NCBI GenBank assembly: GCA_017535725.1
Contig: JAFXTO010000023.1
Span: 1-42,972, forward strand
Origin: Bacteroidaceae bacterium
Lineage (GTDB): Bacteria > Bacteroidota > Bacteroidia > Bacteroidales > Bacteroidaceae
Length of the DNA: 42,972 nucleotides
Reading direction: 5' to 3'
Numbering within the stretch: position 1 is the first letter of the stretch; every line of letters begins with the position of its first letter. A program made the position numbers and the translations under genes. The notes below the pieces were generated by a model. The model made no database searches. It saw nothing but the letters and a program-made list of their open reading frames with translations, and was not told where the DNA came from. This document shows positions 39,056 to 42,972 of the stretch, piece after piece.

Positions 39056-41872
39056 ATGAAATACAAGTTCTTTCTGATGGCTATAGCAGCCACCACAGCC
39101 ATCACTATGTCCTCGTCCGCCGCACCTGCCGACGACAAAGAGGTACGCCAAGTGCGACTCTACGGACAGGCCTTCGACTCCTTCACAAGGACTTATTTGG
39201 ATAGCGCCTTCATTGAGGTGCTGACCACAGACAGCAACGTCATCGCTCGCGACACCGCGCGCACTTACCGTTCCGGCACTCAAGTCTGGGGACAGAGCTA
39301 CAGCCTCAGAGTCCCTGCACACCCAGCTCGCTATATCGTCCGTGCTGCGGCTCCGGGCTATGCCACATCCTGCATCGACTATGAACTGAAGCGGATTCGT
39401 CGCAACAGCAGTTTCCACGTGCCGGCCATCTACCTGAAGAAGACGGGCAGGGACGTGGCAATGGAAACAGAGATGGAGGAGTTCGTGGTCAAGGCATCGA
39501 AGATCCAACTGGTGTGGAAGGGCGACACGATGGTGTACGACGCCACCGCCTTCAACCTCGCAGAAGGCTCTATGCTGGACGACCTCATCCGCCAGCTGCC
39601 AGGAGTGGAACTGAAGGAAGACGGCGAGATACTCGTCAACGGAGAGAAGGTGGACTACCTGACCCTCAACGGAAAAGACTTCTTCAAGGGCAACAACAAG
39701 ATGATGCTGGACAACCTGCCCTACTTCACGGTCAAGAACGTGAAGGCCTACCACAAATCCACGCAAGAAAGCGAGTATCTGGGCTATGATACCGAGAAGA
39801 AAGACTTCGTGATGGACGTCCAGCTCAAGCGCGAGTACTCCCAAGGATATATCGCCAACGCCGAGGCGGCAGCAGGCACCCACGAGAGATGGATGGCGCG
39901 CGCCTTCGGACTCCGATACACAGACAACAGCCGCCTCACCCTCTTCGGAAATGCCAACAACGTCAACGAGAACCGACGACCGGGCAGCGACGGTGACTGG
40001 ACTCCCACGAACCAGCCGATGGGGCTGCAAACCCACAAGATCCTGAACGCCAACTACAGCTACGAACGACAAGGTAAGTGGGCCGACGAGGTCGGAGCAA
40101 GCGTGGAATGGAACGACACCAGGAACGAGAGCCGAACCAGCAGTTCCACCTACCTGCAGACGGGCGACGTCTTCACACGCAGCCAGAACGCCAACCGCAA
40201 CAAGAGTTTCACAGCCAGCGCCACGAACTACTTCAACCTGAAAGCACCGTTCTACCTCATGATGAATACGATCTTCAACACCAGCCCCACACGCAGTTGG
40301 ACCAACGGGAACTCTGAGACAGCGACCTCCGACACGCTGACGAACCTCACACTCACGGACAGCTACACCGACGGGCGTAACTGGTCGCTCGAGAACTACC
40401 TGATGGCCATCAAATCCTTGCCGTGGGGCGATGCCCTAAGGCTGCACCTGAACACACGACTCAACCACTCACGCCGCGACTCCTACCAACACTACGACCT
40501 CGAATACTTCCGCCCCACAACCGCGGTTGACCGCCGCAATGAGTACCGACCCGACCGCAGCCGTGGACATTCATGGATGGGAAGCCTCCAATACGACCTG
40601 ACGATGGGAAAAGGATGGCACCTGCTTTTTCAGTACTCCCACACGCAGCAGTTCTCCTCTGCCGCAAATCCCCTCTACCGACTGGACCGCGACAGCGTCT
40701 TCGCTGCCATGGCGCCTTCGCTGGGCGAGATTCCCTTGCTGACCGCAGCCCTGCAGGATAGCCTCAACAGCCTGTGGACCAGCCACTGGACACGCAGCAA
40801 TGCCGCATCCCTGAATCTGCAATACTCAGCCTACGAACCCGAGAAACGGCAGGTCATCTTCTCCGCCGTTTTACCCATCTCCCGCCAGTACGAGCGCGAA
40901 CGCTACACGCGCTATCCCATCGACACGGAAATTGAGCAGAAGAACATCCTCTTCAACCCCTATGCGATGCTCTACTTCTACGACATGAAGCGCCACAACT
41001 TTTGGCAAGCCACCTATCGCCACACCACACAGACACCCGACATCACAGAGCTCATCGGCTACACCGACGAGAGCAACCCCCTCAGCCGACGGCTGGGAAA
41101 TCCCGACCTGAAGAACGCAAGCCGCCACCTCATCACAGCCACCTACACTCACCAAGTGCCCCGACGTGAGCAGACGCTGAGCCTCAGATCCAGCTATGAC
41201 GTAACCCTCCGCCAAATCATGCAGACCTACGACTACGACTCGCAGTCCGGAGCCTACACCTACCGCCCCAAGAACGTCAACGGCAACTGGTGGTGGGACG
41301 GCGGCGTGAACTTCACCTCCGCCCTCGACAGCGCACGCCACTGGCGACTGACAAACGACGTGCGCATCTTCCGCCACAACGTAGCCTACGTCGCCAATGG
41401 CGAGGAAACCACCACGCGACGCGTGAACCTCCGCGAACGATTCAGCCTACGCTATAAACTCAACGAACGATTCGACGTCGAAACGACAGCACAGGCCGAG
41501 TGGGAGCGTGCGTGGAGCCCCATGACCACCTATCGGACCACGAACATCTGGGACATCAGCTACGGGGTGAACCTCCATTGGCGCCTGCCCTGGGAACTGC
41601 ACCTGAGCACCGACTTGCGCGAATACCATCGCCGAGGATTCGAGGACAGTTCGCTGAACACCAACCATCTCATCTGGAACGCCCAACTCTCACGCAGTTT
41701 CCTCAAAGGGCAACTGACCGCCAAACTCGCAGGCTACGACCTGCTCAGCCAGATCTCCCACACCTCCTGGCACGTGGGCTCCGACGGCATCAGCAGCACC
41801 TGGCAGCGCGGTATTCCCAGCTACGTCATGGCTCACATCGGCTGGAACTTCAGTCGGAAACCGAAGAAATGA
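39056..41872 (+). CDS. Outer-membrane beta-barrel protein, last gene of the ECF operon
   Basis: This 938-residue protein has a signal peptide (about residues 1-22), an N-terminal beta-sandwich-like domain (about 28-130), a plug-like region (MLDDLIRQLPGVELKEDG, DFFKGNNKMMLDNLPYFTVK) and a long C-terminal barrel ending GIPSYVMAHIGWNFS. It is a paralogue of the protein at 19678-22632: both share the LPG, NGKDFF/DGKEFF and VKAY motifs and a similar final strand. The DNA lies 21 bp after the preceding gene. It may be the transporter or the signal-input surface component controlled by the ECF sigma factor. Confidence 0.83.
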   Translation: MKYKFFLMAIAATTAITMSSSAAPADDKEVRQVRLYGQAFDSFTRTYLDSAFIEVLTTDSNVIARDTARTYRSGTQVWGQSYSLRVPAHPARYIVRAAAPGYATSCIDYELKRIRRNSSFHVPAIYLKKTGRDVAMETEMEEFVVKASKIQLVWKGDTMVYDATAFNLAEGSMLDDLIRQLPGVELKEDGEILVNGEKVDYLTLNGKDFFKGNNKMMLDNLPYFTVKNVKAYHKSTQESEYLGYDTEKKDFVMDVQLKREYSQGYIANAEAAAGTHERWMARAFGLRYTDNSRLTLFGNANNVNENRRPGSDGDWTPTNQPMGLQTHKILNANYSYERQGKWADEVGASVEWNDTRNESRTSSSTYLQTGDVFTRSQNANRNKSFTASATNYFNLKAPFYLMMNTIFNTSPTRSWTNGNSETATSDTLTNLTLTDSYTDGRNWSLENYLMAIKSLPWGDALRLHLNTRLNHSRRDSYQHYDLEYFRPTTAVDRRNEYRPDRSRGHSWMGSLQYDLTMGKGWHLLFQYSHTQQFSSAANPLYRLDRDSVFAAMAPSLGEIPLLTAALQDSLNSLWTSHWTRSNAASLNLQYSAYEPEKRQVIFSAVLPISRQYERERYTRYPIDTEIEQKNILFNPYAMLYFYDMKRHNFWQATYRHTTQTPDITELIGYTDESNPLSRRLGNPDLKNASRHLITATYTHQVPRREQTLSLRSSYDVTLRQIMQTYDYDSQSGAYTYRPKNVNGNWWWDGGVNFTSALDSARHWRLTNDVRIFRHNVAYVANGEETTTRRVNLRERFSLRYKLNERFDVETTAQAEWERAWSPMTTYRTTNIWDISYGVNLHWRLPWELHLSTDLREYHRRGFEDSSLNTNHLIWNAQLSRSFLKGQLTAKLAGYDLLSQISHTSWHVGSDGISSTWQRGIPSYVMAHIGWNFSRKPKK

Positions 41873-41904
41873 CGATTACTGATGAGTCCCGTCTTGCAAA
41901 ACAG

Positions 41905-42036
41905 AATTTCAAAAACTATGCTAACCTTGCTAACCTTGCTAATTTTGTTAAAATCCCTTAAATTATTCCGTCCTTTTCCTGCAATCATCCCCATTTCATT
42001 CGTAGGGTTAGCAAGGTTAGCATAGTTTTTCAAATT
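41905..42036. repeat. Long inverted repeat downstream of the ECF operon
   Basis: Arms of 31 bp at 41905-41935 and 42006-42036 are reverse complements with a single difference; the shared core is AACTATGCTAACCTTGCTAA. The first arm continues into another CCTTGCTAA unit. The 70-bp spacer is A/T-rich and non-coding. It could form a large stem-loop in RNA or be the pair of ends of a small element. Confidence 0.8.
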
Positions 42037-42100
42037 CTATTTTGCATGCAAACCGATTCTAACAAAAGACTGGCGGAAAACTCAACAGGCAACATCGGTA

Positions 42101-42188
42101 AATCCAGTTGGCTGCAGAGAACGATCCAGCAGGCTGTAGAGAACAATCCAGCAGGCTGCTCAAAGGGATGCAGCAGGCTGAATGGGAT
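42101..42188 (+). repeat. 22-bp tandem repeat array A (four units)
   Basis: Four degenerate units of 22 bp start at 42101, 42123, 42145 and 42167, sharing the core ATCCAGCAGGCTG. Units 1 and 2 continue with AGAGAAC; units 3 and 4 diverge. The array is non-coding. It is followed by a small inverted repeat (TTGTCT...AGACAA, 42190-42209 approx.). Confidence 0.85.
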
Positions 42189-42209
42189 TGTCTCACTTGT
42201 AAGACAAAA

Positions 42210-42363
42210 ACACGTGCGGACGTAATTGCAAACACGTGCGGACGTAATTGCAAACACGTACGGACGTAATCGCAAACACGTACGGACGTAATCGCAAACA
42301 CGTATGGACGTGATTGCAAACACGTATGGACGTAAATAGAAAAACGGACGGACGTAGGTGGAA
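42210..42363 (+). repeat. 22-bp tandem repeat array B (seven units, iteron-like)
   Basis: Seven 22-bp units start at 42210, 42232, 42254, 42276, 42298, 42320 and 42342. The core is ACACGT, two variable bases, then GACGTAAT and GCAA; units 1-2 and 3-4 form identical pairs, and the last two units degrade. The array ends just before the stop of the TPR gene on the minus strand. It has no spacers, so it is not a CRISPR. Confidence 0.9.
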
Positions 42364-42375
42364 AGTACGGACGAG

Positions 42376-42972
42376 TTACTGAGCCTTCATGCCCAGGGCT
42401 CCTGCAATTTCCTCTGCCGTTGCCCCCAGACGTGCCGCCCGCTGGGTGTCCTCGCGGGCATCGCTGGTGCGCTTCAGCCGGGTGAAGAACTGGGCGCGGG
42501 CGAGATAGAGGCTGGGGTCTTCGGGCGAGAGACGGATGGCCTCGTCAAAATCCTCTTCTGCACGTTCGTACTGCTTGCGGTCTGCCTCGAAGCCGGCACG
42601 GAGGGCATAGCCGTCGGCGTGCGTCGGATAGAGTTCCACGGCACGGTTCACCAACTCCATAGCCTCGCGCGGACGGCGGTCCTTCTCGCACACCAGCGCC
42701 ATCCCCAGCAGAGCCTGTTCATGGGCTGGTTGCAGGCTCAGCAGCTTCTGGTAGTCGGCACGCGCTTCCTTGAAGAGGCGCGAGCGCTGGAAGGTGTAGG
42801 CTCGCATGACGAGTGCCTCTGGGTGATCAGGGCGCAGAGTCAGCACGGCATCGTAGTCAGCACGGGCGCGGTCATCGCGTCCCAGCTTCAGGTAGAGTGA
42901 GGCACGCCCCAGCAGGAGGCTCGTCTGCTGTGGAGCCAGGCGCAAGGCGATGTCGTAGTCCTCCAGCGCCTC
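42376..42972 (-). CDS. TPR-repeat protein, 5' part outside the window
   Basis: The reading frame is open to the window edge, so this is the C-terminal 198 residues of a longer protein. It is made of tetratricopeptide repeats of 34 residues, for example ALEDYDIALRLAPQQTSLLL, then RADYDAVLTLRPDHPEALVM, ADYQKLLSLQPAHEQALLGM and AEEDFDEAIRLSPEDPSLYL. TPRs form a protein-binding superhelix. The partner and any N-terminal signal or enzyme domain cannot be judged. The stop is at 42376, next to repeat array B. Confidence 0.85.
   Translation of the reverse strand, partial: EALEDYDIALRLAPQQTSLLLGRASLYLKLGRDDRARADYDAVLTLRPDHPEALVMRAYTFQRSRLFKEARADYQKLLSLQPAHEQALLGMALVCEKDRRPREAMELVNRAVELYPTHADGYALRAGFEADRKQYERAEEDFDEAIRLSPEDPSLYLARAQFFTRLKRTSDAREDTQRAARLGATAEEIAGALGMKAQ

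Noticed and set aside
42210-42363. Possible CRISPR array
   Set aside because: The 22-bp units abut without unique spacers, and no cas genes are present.

Overview
The window is chromosomal DNA from a Bacteroidales bacterium, most likely a Prevotellaceae member. Evidence: many genes are preceded by the Bacteroidetes -7 element TAnnTTTG, often with TTTG about 20 bp upstream; the neighbourhood bamD-rpoZ-DUF4293 is typical; dipeptidyl peptidase III has the HECLGH variant; two proteins are Bacteroidetes-type outer-membrane beta-barrels; and the intergenic DNA is rich in short A/T-rich tandem repeats. The species cannot be named from sequence alone.

Layout. 1-485: a tRNA cluster on the minus strand (Arg, Tyr and the start of a third) with its promoter. 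486-5458: uvrB (minus), then bamD, rpoZ and a DUF4293-like membrane protein (plus), separated by about 1 kb of intergenic repeats. 5467-16019 (minus): a five-gene cluster read in the order multi-zinc-ribbon protein, transmembrane Ser/Thr kinase, four-module AAA+ ATPase, zinc-ribbon/FHA protein, PP2C phosphatase. 16204-18077 (plus): a periplasmic-binding-fold protein overlapping a small outer-membrane barrel. 18093-22632 (minus): acyl-ACP thioesterase, ilvH and a large outer-membrane barrel. 22888-27936: an S9 dipeptidyl peptidase and a GH51 arabinofuranosidase, convergent on a strong hairpin terminator. 28088-36707 (plus): an SbcC-like coiled-coil protein with a zinc hook but no ATPase heads, an AraC-type regulator, DPP III, an AlkD-like protein, a Fur-family regulator, purA and a HAD phosphatase. 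36775-41872 (plus): an ECF sigma operon with anti-sigma-like, secreted and outer-membrane barrel proteins. 41873-42375: arrays of 22-bp repeats. 42376 to the right edge: a TPR protein cut by the window.

The most interesting unit is the five-gene kinase cluster. It contains all parts of a threonine-phosphorylation circuit: writer (kinase), reader (FHA), eraser (PP2C) and a likely effector ATPase. The kinase N-terminus is a string of TIRP motifs at a mostly 14-residue period. The FHA protein carries TIRP and TARP in its linker and nowhere else, which suggests a shared phospho-acceptor motif. This link is inferred. A roughly 270-bp insertion with inverted ends lies between the kinase and AAA genes. 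Deleting it together with one flanking 10-bp direct repeat leaves a 6-nt gap between stop and start, so the original operon was tightly packed. No secretion-system genes are present, so the cluster's target is unknown.
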